From Chlamydiota bacterium (GTDB taxonomy: Bacteria > Chlamydiota > Chlamydiia > Chlamydiales > Rhabdochlamydiaceae): a stretch of 13,245 nucleotides of DNA. Both the position numbers and the translations under genes were made by a program. The notes below the pieces were generated by a model. That model worked only from the letters and a program-made list of their open reading frames with translations. It did no database searches and was not told the DNA's origin. Within the stretch, counting starts at the first letter, position 1, and each line of letters starts with the position of its first letter. The stretch covers positions 1-13,245 of the forward strand of contig JAAKFC010000025.1 of assembly GCA_011065225.1 (NCBI GenBank). Direction: 5' to 3'. This document shows, piece after piece, positions 7,045-13,245 of this stretch.

Positions 7045-7965
7045 ATGAAAATCAAATGGCTCATCGTCTGCGTTTTGGCTATAGTTGCATTTTGCCTCGC
7101 CAAAAAGAATCTGGTCAAAACACATCCTCCCCACATGCTTTCTTGGAATGCAGAAAAACTTTCTTCTCTACCCAATAAACAGCTTGAGCAGATGTTGCTA
7201 GCTGGCAAGGAAATCCAAAATCAACCCAATGTGGTGAAGGAGCTTTTATCGACAGGGCGCACATTTTATGAATATGATCATTTTCCAGAAGAAAATGTGA
7301 TCGATGAAAACAATGCATCAGAATATTTCTATCATGCACATCGCAAAAGTGAACATGGGCACTTTCATGTTTTCGTAAGAGATGGCAAAAAGCAATCTCA
7401 TTTGATTGGCATTTCAATCGATGAAAAAGGCCAGCCTAAAAGCCTCTTCACTGTCAACCAATGGGTCACAGGCGATTTATGGAAAACAGCAAAAGAGCTC
7501 TCCTCTCACCTGCATGGATTCCAGATTGATCTCCCCGAGTCTTCTTGGCTCGCAAACCAATGGCTGAGTGGAATGATTTGTCTATTTAGCCCTCAAATTG
7601 CAGATCTTTTAGAGGAGCGTGATCGTCTTCTTACTGAATCTGCGAATGAGAATTTCCTAAAGGATCGGAGCCGGGAAATATTGACCGAAATGGAAATTTC
7701 TATTAATCTTCAAACCGAAACAATTTTAAATATACTTATGAGTGAATTAGTCGTATTAAATATTTCTTCCAGTAGAATCCAAGCCGAAACATTAAAATCA
7801 GCTCTAGATGAAGCTGGAATCTTTTGCATCCTTCAACCAGAAGATGCGGGAGGAATGATGCCCCATCTTGCCCAGGTCCAAGGAATGCGTCTTTTAGTGC
7901 GCTCTGAAGACAAGAAAAAAGCCGAAGAAATTCTCTCCAGCTTTTCAAATGATACACAAAAATAA
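7045..7965 (+). CDS. Membrane-anchored DUF6969-like / DUF2007-like fusion protein
   Basis: A 306-residue protein. Residues 1-19 are a hydrophobic signal or anchor (KIKWLIVCVLAIVAFCLA) without a good lipobox. Residues 35-200 resemble the DUF6969 family: YFYHAHR (94-100), EHGHFHVFVR (103-112), a strand ending HLIGISIDEKGQP and WVTG (140-143). The many histidines could bind metal, but no function is known to me. Residues 233-300 resemble the DUF2007 'putative signal-transducing' domain (ELVVLNISSSRIQAETLKSA, then GMRLLVRSEDKKKAEEIL), normally a small stand-alone protein. That domain begins exactly at an internal ATG (7738), so the gene looks like a fusion of two once-separate genes. A ribosome site, AAAGGA, precedes ATG 7045. 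It overlaps the next gene by 17 nt. Confidence 0.82.
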   Translation: MKIKWLIVCVLAIVAFCLAKKNLVKTHPPHMLSWNAEKLSSLPNKQLEQMLLAGKEIQNQPNVVKELLSTGRTFYEYDHFPEENVIDENNASEYFYHAHRKSEHGHFHVFVRDGKKQSHLIGISIDEKGQPKSLFTVNQWVTGDLWKTAKELSSHLHGFQIDLPESSWLANQWLSGMICLFSPQIADLLEERDRLLTESANENFLKDRSREILTEMEISINLQTETILNILMSELVVLNISSSRIQAETLKSALDEAGIFCILQPEDAGGMMPHLAQVQGMRLLVRSEDKKKAEEILSSFSNDTQK

Positions 7966-8311
7966 TGAGATTTTTTTACCTTTATCTATACTCCTGTCCA
8001 TTTTTGGGGGCGCGTTTTGTACTGAGTTTATATCTAATCGCATTCCATGGTATTATACGATTCCTGCAGTTCTCTTTTCTTCTCATCTTCTATTTAATTT
8101 GATTGGTGCATATCGTTTTGGACAGCGAGAAAAATATATTCGTAAAAAAGCTCTAAAAATCACAGAGGATCCTGAAGCAGCTAAAATTTTTTATCGCGCT
8201 CTTTATGATAGTAATTGGGTAACCCATTCTTCCCTTGAAAAACGAATTTTTCGACCTATTGAAAATTGGGTTAGAAGATTCTCAGAAAGAGATATTGATC
8301 ATCTTTCATAG
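7949..8311 (+). CDS. Small two-helix membrane protein, unknown
   Basis: A 120-residue protein that I do not recognise. It has two likely transmembrane helices (about residues 8-26 and 34-54), then a basic, charged soluble tail (REKYIRKKALKITEDPEAAK and on to the end) that should face the cytoplasm by the positive-inside rule. The start codon lies 17 nt inside the end of the DUF6969/DUF2007 gene, and the next gene begins 9 nt after its stop, so the three genes form one plus-strand transcription unit. Base use is more AT-rich than in the flanking enzyme genes. The compact overlap and coherent hydrophobicity pattern support a real gene, but it has no internal motif of known function. Confidence 0.65.
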   Translation: MIHKNNEIFLPLSILLSIFGGAFCTEFISNRIPWYYTIPAVLFSSHLLFNLIGAYRFGQREKYIRKKALKITEDPEAAKIFYRALYDSNWVTHSSLEKRIFRPIENWVRRFSERDIDHLS

Positions 8312-8314
8312 GAG
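8310..8314 (+). promoter_or_regulatory. Shine-Dalgarno site for a GTG start
   Basis: AGGAG overlaps the stop codon of the upstream gene and lies 6 nt before GTG 8321. It supports the GTG as the true start and suggests coupled translation of the two genes. Confidence 0.7.
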
Positions 8315-8320
8315 ATTAAA

Positions 8321-8605
8321 GTGAAACAGTTAAAAAATTTAAAAAATGTAGGAAAAGCATTTCTTGGAGATTTGGCAATTCTTGACATCAATAATGTTGA
8401 AGAATTGGCATCTCAAAATCCGACTTTCTTATTTCAAGAACTTGAGAGACGAACTGGGAAGCGCCAAGATCCATGTGTTTGGGATGTTTTTGCCGCCATT
8501 ATCCATGAGGCTAGGACTGGAGAATCCACTGATTGGTGGGATTGGACAAAACAACGCAAAACGCTGCAAAAAAATGGCGAGTTTAAGAGACCTTCTCTGA
8601 ATTAA
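8321..8605 (+). CDS. Cdd1-like helix-hairpin-helix protein ('pathogenicity locus' family)
   Basis: A 94-residue protein starting at GTG with a good AGGAG site. Residues 5-30 (NLKNVGKAFLGDLAILDINNVEELA) form a helix-hairpin-helix of the kind that binds DNA non-specifically. The later RQDPCVWDVF (48-57) and DWWDWT (71-76) are hallmarks of the Pfam 'Pathogenicity locus' (Cdd1) family, named from a Clostridioides difficile locus. The molecular role of this family is not established. The usual family region ends near the WWxW motif, while here about 18 further residues follow. The last six or seven codons and the stop lie inside the left arm of the inverted-repeat element (from 8586), so the natural C-terminus may have been replaced when that element inserted. 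It is the last gene of the plus-strand cluster. Confidence 0.82.
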   Translation: MKQLKNLKNVGKAFLGDLAILDINNVEELASQNPTFLFQELERRTGKRQDPCVWDVFAAIIHEARTGESTDWWDWTKQRKTLQKNGEFKRPSLN

Positions 8606-8749
8606 ATTTTAGCAGGCATGAAGGACGATTTGGAGAGATTTTTTATTTTTTGAGCGAAGACAATGTTAAATTAACATGGCTGAGCAAAAAAAATGAAAAA
8701 GGTCCCAAAGATTTCCAGGAGTGCAAAATTTAATTCAGAGCAGGTCTCT
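8586..8749. mobile_element. MITE-like inverted-repeat element, about 162 bp
   Basis: Arms at 8586-8610 and 8725-8749 are inverted repeats of 25 bp with one mismatch (T8594 against C8741). The shared core is CTCTGAATTAAATTTT, and the outer part is AGAGACCT. If the element is taken as GAGACC...GGTCTC (8587-8748), it is flanked on both sides by TAA (8584-8586 and 8749-8751), which fits a 3-bp target duplication. The interior also pairs loosely, with T-runs opposite A-runs, and closes on a perfect palindrome at 8663-8677. No ORF or transposase is inside, so it would be non-autonomous. It supplies the end of the Cdd1-like gene. The TAA repeat could be chance, and an inverted duplication is the alternative. 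Confidence 0.6.
8663..8677. repeat. Perfect palindrome at the centre of the element
   Basis: ATGTTAA-A-TTAACAT, a 7+1+7 bp perfect inverted repeat, sits at about the midpoint of the 162-bp element. It would form the tip of a long imperfect hairpin. It could instead be a transcription-factor site, but nothing nearby supports that. Confidence 0.55.
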
Positions 8750-8802
8750 AAGCACATCATTGATAAATAGTCTTACTTCAATAAGAAATATAAATTGTTT
8801 AA

Positions 8803-9825
8803 TTATGTAGTTTTTTCTATTTTCTTTTGCTCTATAGGAAACCAGGTATTAGAAGATCCCACGAGAACCTTATTATTCTCCAAAAATTTAAACAAATCTT
8901 TATTTCCCCAGTAGGCATAAGATTCTGTGAGATCTGTTACTGGACATGGTAGTTTAATTTGCCATTGCCCCCGACTTTGAGATGCTCCCTTGAACTTGCA
9001 GATACGATATGATCCAACTTGCTTATTATTGCAACTCACCATGCCTGCATATTCCATTTCCAATTGTAATGGCTTCTCATCAGCTCTTTTTAAAACAAAT
9101 TGAGGAAGTGAACGACATATCCTTCCATAGTTTGAAATTAAAAAAGGAACTCTTGCATCCAGTAAAAAATCAAATGTTCGCTCATAAGAACTTTCATCAT
9201 TTGATGAATGTCCCTTCTCATAGAGGTAAAAGAATCCATCCATGAGAATAAGTCCCGATTTTGGTCGAAGAAGATTATAGGCTTGAGCGAAAGTTCCTGT
9301 AGGATCTACTAGATGGCGGAAACACCACTTTGATACAATCAGATCTACGCATTTGCCTAGAAAAAGACCCCGGTTTTCTAATTCGGCTTCGAGTTCTTCG
9401 ATTTTAAAGCTCCCGAAATTGTAACCCTTATGCCGACCATACTTGGTTTCTACTTGGCCGCGATGGCTTTCCCCTCTCATACTAATGACGTGGACCGTCA
9501 CATCTGAAGGGATCTCCTTTTCTTCTTGGAAAAAATTGAGAAGAGAGTCACCCCATTGAAAATTCCCAGCTCCAATATCTAAAACGTAAAAATCTTGTTG
9601 GTCAGGGGCTCTCAAAATCATTTTTTTTAACAAGTTTTGTTCAAAAATACCGCACGTAAGGTATTCATCAGTTCCATTGAAAAGCCCCCAATTACTAAAA
9701 GTATCTGTGGCCAATTTTTCAAAAACCCTTGTAATTGTTGACTGGATTTCTTTAGGCCTTTGCTTCCAACTTAAAAACAAATTTTCTTTTTGGTAGTTTT
9801 GATTGCTAATCAAATTTACAGCCAT
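8803..9825 (-). CDS. Class I SAM-dependent methyltransferase-like protein, substrate unknown
   Basis: A 340-residue, apparently cytosolic protein. The SAM-binding motif I is clear at residues 80-92 (YVLDIGAGNFQWG). It is followed by a region reading DLIVSKWCFRHLVDPTGTF, which matches the motif IV/V area where methyltransferases carry the substrate-facing strand and loop, and by LLRPKSGLILMDGF, the post-V strand. The N-terminal 75 residues and C-terminal 130 residues match nothing I recognise and probably make the substrate-binding parts. It lacks a CxxxxR, NPPY or other motif that would point to rRNA, DNA or protein targets. It is a single gene on the minus strand. Its 3' end faces the inverted-repeat element, and about 227 bp separate its start from the double oxygenase upstream. 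Its ribosome site (GAGAGATT) is weak. Confidence 0.8.
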   Translation of the reverse strand: MAVNLISNQNYQKENLFLSWKQRPKEIQSTITRVFEKLATDTFSNWGLFNGTDEYLTCGIFEQNLLKKMILRAPDQQDFYVLDIGAGNFQWGDSLLNFFQEEKEIPSDVTVHVISMRGESHRGQVETKYGRHKGYNFGSFKIEELEAELENRGLFLGKCVDLIVSKWCFRHLVDPTGTFAQAYNLLRPKSGLILMDGFFYLYEKGHSSNDESSYERTFDFLLDARVPFLISNYGRICRSLPQFVLKRADEKPLQLEMEYAGMVSCNNKQVGSYRICKFKGASQSRGQWQIKLPCPVTDLTESYAYWGNKDLFKFLENNKVLVGSSNTWFPIEQKKIEKTT

Positions 9826-10052
9826 AATAATCTCTCAATAGCTTCAAATCTCACATACTTTAGTGCATGCTTTTCTATTTTACAACCGGCTTTTTTCGAA
9901 GAGTTATACACATTCCGATTCAAAAATCGGCAATTTTACCAAAGCTTGCGCACCAGATTTTCTGCCTCCGAAGCAGGGCCTATTCAATGAATTAGGGCCA
10001 ATGGAGAAGATTCGAAAGGCAGGGATTTCCGATGAAGGGAAAAACCAATTCT
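9826..10052. other. Intergenic region without a supportable gene
   Basis: This 227-bp stretch lies between the end of the double oxygenase and the start of the methyltransferase, both on the minus strand. It contains a 6-bp-stem hairpin at 9915-9930 (CCGATT/AATCGG) without an adjoining T-run. An open plus-strand frame crosses it into the oxygenase gene but has no ribosome site or recognisable product. It should carry the methyltransferase promoter, but no convincing -35/-10 pair was found. Confidence 0.5.
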
Positions 10053-12284
10053 TCATTCACGATGTGTATAAAGCTCTTCTTCCATCTTGGCAAGTTCATC
10101 GAGAACATCGGGGCTCGCAAGCCCTGCATCACGCAGTTTGCGCATGGCATCAGGACTGGCACGCCCTACTTCGATGAGTCTTTCCATCAGTCCAGATTCT
10201 GCTAAGTCCTGCAGCATCGGGTATGAAGCAAGATCGAGATCAACAAGACGCTCTTCTAAGAGTTCCATGCGAGTCGCATTGGCATATTTTCGCTCGCCAC
10301 CGGTTCTCTCGATACATTGGGGCAAAGGATCGAGTCGATCCTCTGCACGCGGATGAATGAAGTGTACCATTGAAAAGCGCTCATAATCTTTTCCATCTGC
10401 AATGACACGATGCAACCCACTATGAAATTCCCCATTGGTGATATTTTCAAGCATGTCCCCTACATTCACAATGAAAGCATTCTCAGGAACTTTGATATCG
10501 ATCCATTTTCCTTCCTTATTTTTCAATTGCAAACCTTTCCCTGTGGCACGGGGCAAAATGGTAAAGAGATCAATATCTGTATGCTCGGCTCCCCAGATTC
10601 GGTCTATTGGAGGATTTGCAGGATAGTGACTCGCTCTTAAGAGCACATCTCCATCCGCTGTCATATTGGTAAAAAAGTCCTTAGGCATTCCAATGGCTTC
10701 TGCCAAAGCACTTTCAATTATCACTTCATGCTCTTCTAAAGCTAAAAAAAGATTATAAAGCTCCTCTTTCAGAGTTCCATCTTCTGGCCAAATGTTTTTC
10801 CAAAAATGTCTCCGCTCGAGTTCTTCATCAGAAAGTTCTCTTCCCACATGGAGAAACTCTTTGAAATCTCCTACTACTTCTCCCTTGGCAGCTTCGCCGG
10901 GGATATACCCTCTCTGGCCATTGATCCCAGGATCGTGAATTTCCATTTTTTCTCCCAAAGAAAGAGCAAAGAAATCTTCAATAGCCTTATAGCCAGCATC
11001 TAGAACTTCTGCATTCACACCAGTATTGACTACGCCAAAAAAACCCACTTCTTTGCAAGCTTGCGTAAGTTCACTCAGAAACTTTTCTTTAGTCTCTGGA
11101 TTGAGATATTCATTCATATCAACGACGGGAATTGTCGCATCAAAATAAATCTCTTTCTTTGAATTGATCCGCTCGAGTTCTTTGAGGACTTTTTCACTGG
11201 CAAGATTTTCTTCTTTGAGTCGCATCATTGCCTCAGGACTTGCTCTTCCAAGATCGACTAAACGATCCATCAGACCACTTTCTGCGAGATGCTCCATCAT
11301 CGAATAGGGTGCTAGGCCGAGATCAATAAGCCTTTCTTCTAAGAGTTCAAGACGAGTGGCATTGGCAAACTTCTGTACTCCTCCTGTCCGTTCAATGCAT
11401 TGTGGAACAGGATCTACCCGATCTTCACTTTTGGGATGAACAAAGAACACAACTGCATAGCGCTCGTATCCTTCTCCATTTGCAACAACACGATGGCGAC
11501 AGCTATGGAACTCTCCATTCGTAATATTTTGGAGTTGATCTCCTACGTTGATAATGAAGGCATCTTCTGGAACTTTCACATCGATCCACTCACCTTCTTT
11601 ATTTTTCACTTGCAAACCTGCAGCAGTAACACGAGGCAAAATTGTCATGAGACCAATGTCTGTGTGCTCGGCTGCCCAAAATTGATTTTTTGAGGGATTT
11701 GCAGGATAGTGAATGGCGCGCAAGAGAACATCACCATCACATGTCATCTTAGTGAAAAAATCTTCTTCAACACCTATCGCGCTTGCAATTGCTTTTTCGA
11801 ATTGCTCTTTATAAGATTCAAGCGTTTGATAAAGAGCAGAAAAAGCACTCTGAAAATCGCCACCTTCTAGCCAGACATTTTTCCAAATACCGAGACGCTC
11901 TCGTTCAGTGGAGTTTAAATCACGTCCGATGCTATAGAATTCCTTGAAATCTTTTTCTGCTTCTCCTTTAGCAGATTCACCAGGAGTATATCCTCTCTCC
12001 CCTGCCTTTTCAGGATCGAGAGCTTCCATTTTGTTTTCTAGAGGTCTATGGAAAAAAACTTCCATTGCTGCATAGGCATCATCGAGAATTTGTTGATCAA
12101 TACCTGTATTGATCACTGCAATAAATCCCACTTCTTTAAAAGCTTCATAGAGTTCTTGAACGAACTTATCCCTTGTTTCAGGACTCTGAAAATCTTCCAT
12201 ATCGAGGACGGGAATCGTCGAATCGATATTTCCAAAAATTGTACTGGTTAATAGACATGTAAGTGTTATCAGTTTTTTTAGCAT
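10053..12284 (-). CDS. Tandem double-domain Fe(II)/2-oxoglutarate oxygenase with signal peptide
   Basis: A 743-residue protein made of two full isopenicillin-N-synthase-type oxygenase units (about 23-370 and 383-735), where a single unit of about 300-350 residues is normal. Each starts TIPV(L/V)DM, like the DIOX_N domain. Unit 1 has the iron triad H207, D209 and H264, and unit 2 has H568, D570 and H625. The 2-oxoglutarate-binding RxS is intact in unit 2 (R636, F637, S638) but reads R-Y-A in unit 1 (275-277). The units are alike along their whole length, including a roughly 70-residue helical tail (AESGLM(D/E)RL...GRASP(E/D)AM), so the protein arose by internal duplication. Residues 1-18 (MLKKLITLTCLLTSTIFG) look like a signal peptide. 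TGAGGT upstream of ATG 12284 is the ribosome site. Substrate is unknown. Confidence 0.9.
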   Translation of the reverse strand: MLKKLITLTCLLTSTIFGNIDSTIPVLDMEDFQSPETRDKFVQELYEAFKEVGFIAVINTGIDQQILDDAYAAMEVFFHRPLENKMEALDPEKAGERGYTPGESAKGEAEKDFKEFYSIGRDLNSTERERLGIWKNVWLEGGDFQSAFSALYQTLESYKEQFEKAIASAIGVEEDFFTKMTCDGDVLLRAIHYPANPSKNQFWAAEHTDIGLMTILPRVTAAGLQVKNKEGEWIDVKVPEDAFIINVGDQLQNITNGEFHSCRHRVVANGEGYERYAVVFFVHPKSEDRVDPVPQCIERTGGVQKFANATRLELLEERLIDLGLAPYSMMEHLAESGLMDRLVDLGRASPEAMMRLKEENLASEKVLKELERINSKKEIYFDATIPVVDMNEYLNPETKEKFLSELTQACKEVGFFGVVNTGVNAEVLDAGYKAIEDFFALSLGEKMEIHDPGINGQRGYIPGEAAKGEVVGDFKEFLHVGRELSDEELERRHFWKNIWPEDGTLKEELYNLFLALEEHEVIIESALAEAIGMPKDFFTNMTADGDVLLRASHYPANPPIDRIWGAEHTDIDLFTILPRATGKGLQLKNKEGKWIDIKVPENAFIVNVGDMLENITNGEFHSGLHRVIADGKDYERFSMVHFIHPRAEDRLDPLPQCIERTGGERKYANATRMELLEERLVDLDLASYPMLQDLAESGLMERLIEVGRASPDAMRKLRDAGLASPDVLDELAKMEEELYTHRE
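10056..11137 (-). repeat. Second oxygenase unit, internal duplicate of the first
   Basis: This coding stretch (about residues 383-743) repeats the one at about 11140-12220 (residues 22-380) in the same order and without large gaps. Well over half of the residues match by eye, for example HYPANP, AEHTDI, TILPR, NITNGEFHS, PQCIERTGG and ANATR(L/M)ELLEERL. The DNA has clearly drifted, so the duplication is old rather than a recent tandem copy or an assembly artefact. Confidence 0.85.
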
Positions 12285-12379
12285 CGATTACCTCACAGTT
12301 TGCGATCGAAAATGAGTCTATTACAAAATTATGAAAAAGTTCCAACGCAAAAATTCCCATCTATGGCAAAATGGTTCAT
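12285..12379. promoter_or_regulatory. Divergent intergenic region between the double oxygenase and the O-methyltransferase
   Basis: This 95-bp gap lies between two start codons facing away from each other, so both promoters, and possibly one regulator site, must be here or just inside the genes. The oxygenase ribosome site is at 12290-12295 on the minus strand. No well-spaced -35/-10 pair stands out on either strand, and the methyltransferase has no clear ribosome site. Confidence 0.4.
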
Positions 12380-13245
12380 ATGCGTTACTTATTTCTCTTT
12401 CTCACAAGCATTTCTCTTCTTTTTTCATCGGAGAGAGAAGAACTTCTCAATATTGTTTCCGGGCAGTGGATTGCCCAAGGCGTTTACACCGCTGCTAAAA
12501 TGGATGTAGCTGGACATCTTTTAAATGGAACAAAAAGCATCGAGCAACTAGCAGAATTGACAAGTAGTGATGAAGACAATCTCTATCGACTTTTACGCAT
12601 GCTTGCAAGCGTTGGCATTTTTACAGAAAAACCTGGACGCAATTTTTCCAATACGAATACAAGCGCAATTCTTGCTGAAAAACATCCTCAGAGCCTTCGC
12701 TCTTTGATCCTGTTTTACAGCTGCGAGATGAGTCGCAGTTTTGACAAGCTCGATCAATGTGTACAAAGGGGAACTCCTGCTTTTGAGCTTACCTTTCAAA
12801 AACCGGTCTTTGAATATTTTCGAGATAATCCCTCTTCTGCCAAGCTATTTAACGAGGCCATGAAAGAAAAATCTCAGCTTGTGGTGGCTTCTTGTCTCGA
12901 AGCCTATAACTTTGGAAAGTTTTCAACTGTGTATGACATTGGGGGAGGCATCGGTCTCTTTTTGACAGAACTTTTGCAAAAATACCCTCGTATGCGTGGT
13001 TTGCTTTTCGAATTACCTGAAGTGATTTCGGAAGCAAAGCCCCATCTCAAAAATTTTGGGCAGCGATGTGGAATGATTGCCGGTGATTTTTTCAAAAATA
13101 TCCCTCCCGATGGTGATGCATACTTACTCAAATCAGTTATTCATGATTGGGATGACGATAATGCAGTGAAAATCTTGCGCAAATGCCACAGCACAATGCA
13201 AAGAAACGCTAAGCTCTTGATCGTAGAACCACTGATTGCTCCTGC
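12380..13245 (+). CDS. O-methyltransferase (plant COMT / acetylserotonin type), signal peptide, 3' truncated
   Basis: Open to the right edge; 288 residues are visible. Residues 20-110 form the winged-helix dimerisation domain (QWIAQGVYTAAKMDVAGHL, then LYRLLRMLASVGIF), followed by the SAM domain of the Methyltransf_2 family. Motif I is VYDIGGGIGLFL (184-195), FELPEVI (210-216) is the typical acidic-strand region, and LLKSVIHDWDDDNAV (249-263) carries the expected catalytic base H255. These enzymes methylate phenolic or similar hydroxyl groups of small molecules. Residues 1-17 (MRYLFLFLTSISLLFSS) look like a signal peptide, which is odd for a SAM enzyme. ATG 12380 is preferred because the signal peptide begins there; ATG 12371, in frame, would add three residues. 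Neither has a clear ribosome site. It is divergent from the double oxygenase. Confidence 0.88.
   Translation, partial: MRYLFLFLTSISLLFSSEREELLNIVSGQWIAQGVYTAAKMDVAGHLLNGTKSIEQLAELTSSDEDNLYRLLRMLASVGIFTEKPGRNFSNTNTSAILAEKHPQSLRSLILFYSCEMSRSFDKLDQCVQRGTPAFELTFQKPVFEYFRDNPSSAKLFNEAMKEKSQLVVASCLEAYNFGKFSTVYDIGGGIGLFLTELLQKYPRMRGLLFELPEVISEAKPHLKNFGQRCGMIAGDFFKNIPPDGDAYLLKSVIHDWDDDNAVKILRKCHSTMQRNAKLLIVEPLIAP

Noticed and set aside
8586..8749. Inverted repeat as an intrinsic terminator of the Cdd1-like gene
   Set aside because: The arms are separated by 114 bp and no T-run follows the right arm, so it does not fit a normal terminator hairpin.
9915..9930. Hairpin CCGATT-CAAA-AATCGG as a terminator for the double oxygenase
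   Set aside because: It lies over 120 bp past the stop, and no T-run follows on the minus strand.
9863..10177. Plus-strand open frame across the gap after the double oxygenase
   Set aside because: It runs into the oxygenase C-terminal coding region on the other strand, has no ribosome site, and gives no recognisable protein. A decayed gene cannot be excluded.
12255..12284. Lipoprotein signal on the double oxygenase (Cys10 in ITLTC)
   Set aside because: The residues before Cys10 do not fit a lipobox (no small residue pair and Leu at -3). A type I signal peptide fits better.
12300..12509. Short plus-strand frame over the start of the O-methyltransferase
   Set aside because: The frame used by the O-methyltransferase stays open to the window edge and carries all the family motifs; this one is a shadow.

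Overview
The window looks like chromosomal DNA of a Gram-negative bacterium of moderate-to-low GC (about 40-45% by eye). Genes are tightly packed, start on ATG or GTG with AGGAGG-like ribosome sites, and several have Sec-type signal peptides. An environmental chlamydia (Simkania/Parachlamydia-like) would fit the mix of small orphan secreted and membrane proteins with plant- or eukaryote-like enzyme families. That is an inference from style and has low confidence: no rRNA, tRNA or taxon-specific marker gene is present.

Positions 1-5110 hold a carbohydrate-oxidation module. On the minus strand an operon runs from a glucose-1-dehydrogenase-like SDR (start 3718) through a GH63-like glucosidase (ATGA overlap) to a GMC flavoprotein oxidoreductase (8-nt gap, cut by the left edge). 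Divergent from it, across a 117-bp promoter region, is an MFS transporter resembling the organic-acid/sugar-acid (ACS) symporters. Together they suggest release of glucose from a glucoside or oligosaccharide, its oxidation, and transport of an acidic product or substrate.

Positions 5147-8605 hold mostly small genes: a secreted orphan overlapping an RluB/RluF-type pseudouridine synthase; a convergent membrane protein with a loop carrying three CxPC motifs; a membrane-anchored DUF6969-like/DUF2007-like fusion; a two-helix membrane protein; and a Cdd1-like helix-hairpin-helix protein. The last ends inside a roughly 162-bp element bounded by near-perfect 25-bp inverted repeats and flanked by TAA on both sides. 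This looks like a MITE or the remnant of an insertion sequence.

Positions 8803-13245 hold enzymes of modification chemistry. There is an orphan class I methyltransferase on the minus strand, then a 743-aa protein made of two complete Fe(II)/2-oxoglutarate oxygenase units of the isopenicillin-N-synthase type, each followed by the same unusual helical tail. Divergent from that is an O-methyltransferase of the plant COMT/acetylserotonin type, cut by the right edge. The double oxygenase and the O-methyltransferase both appear to begin with signal peptides, which is surprising because their cosubstrates are normally cytosolic. This divergent pair is the most unusual part of the window.
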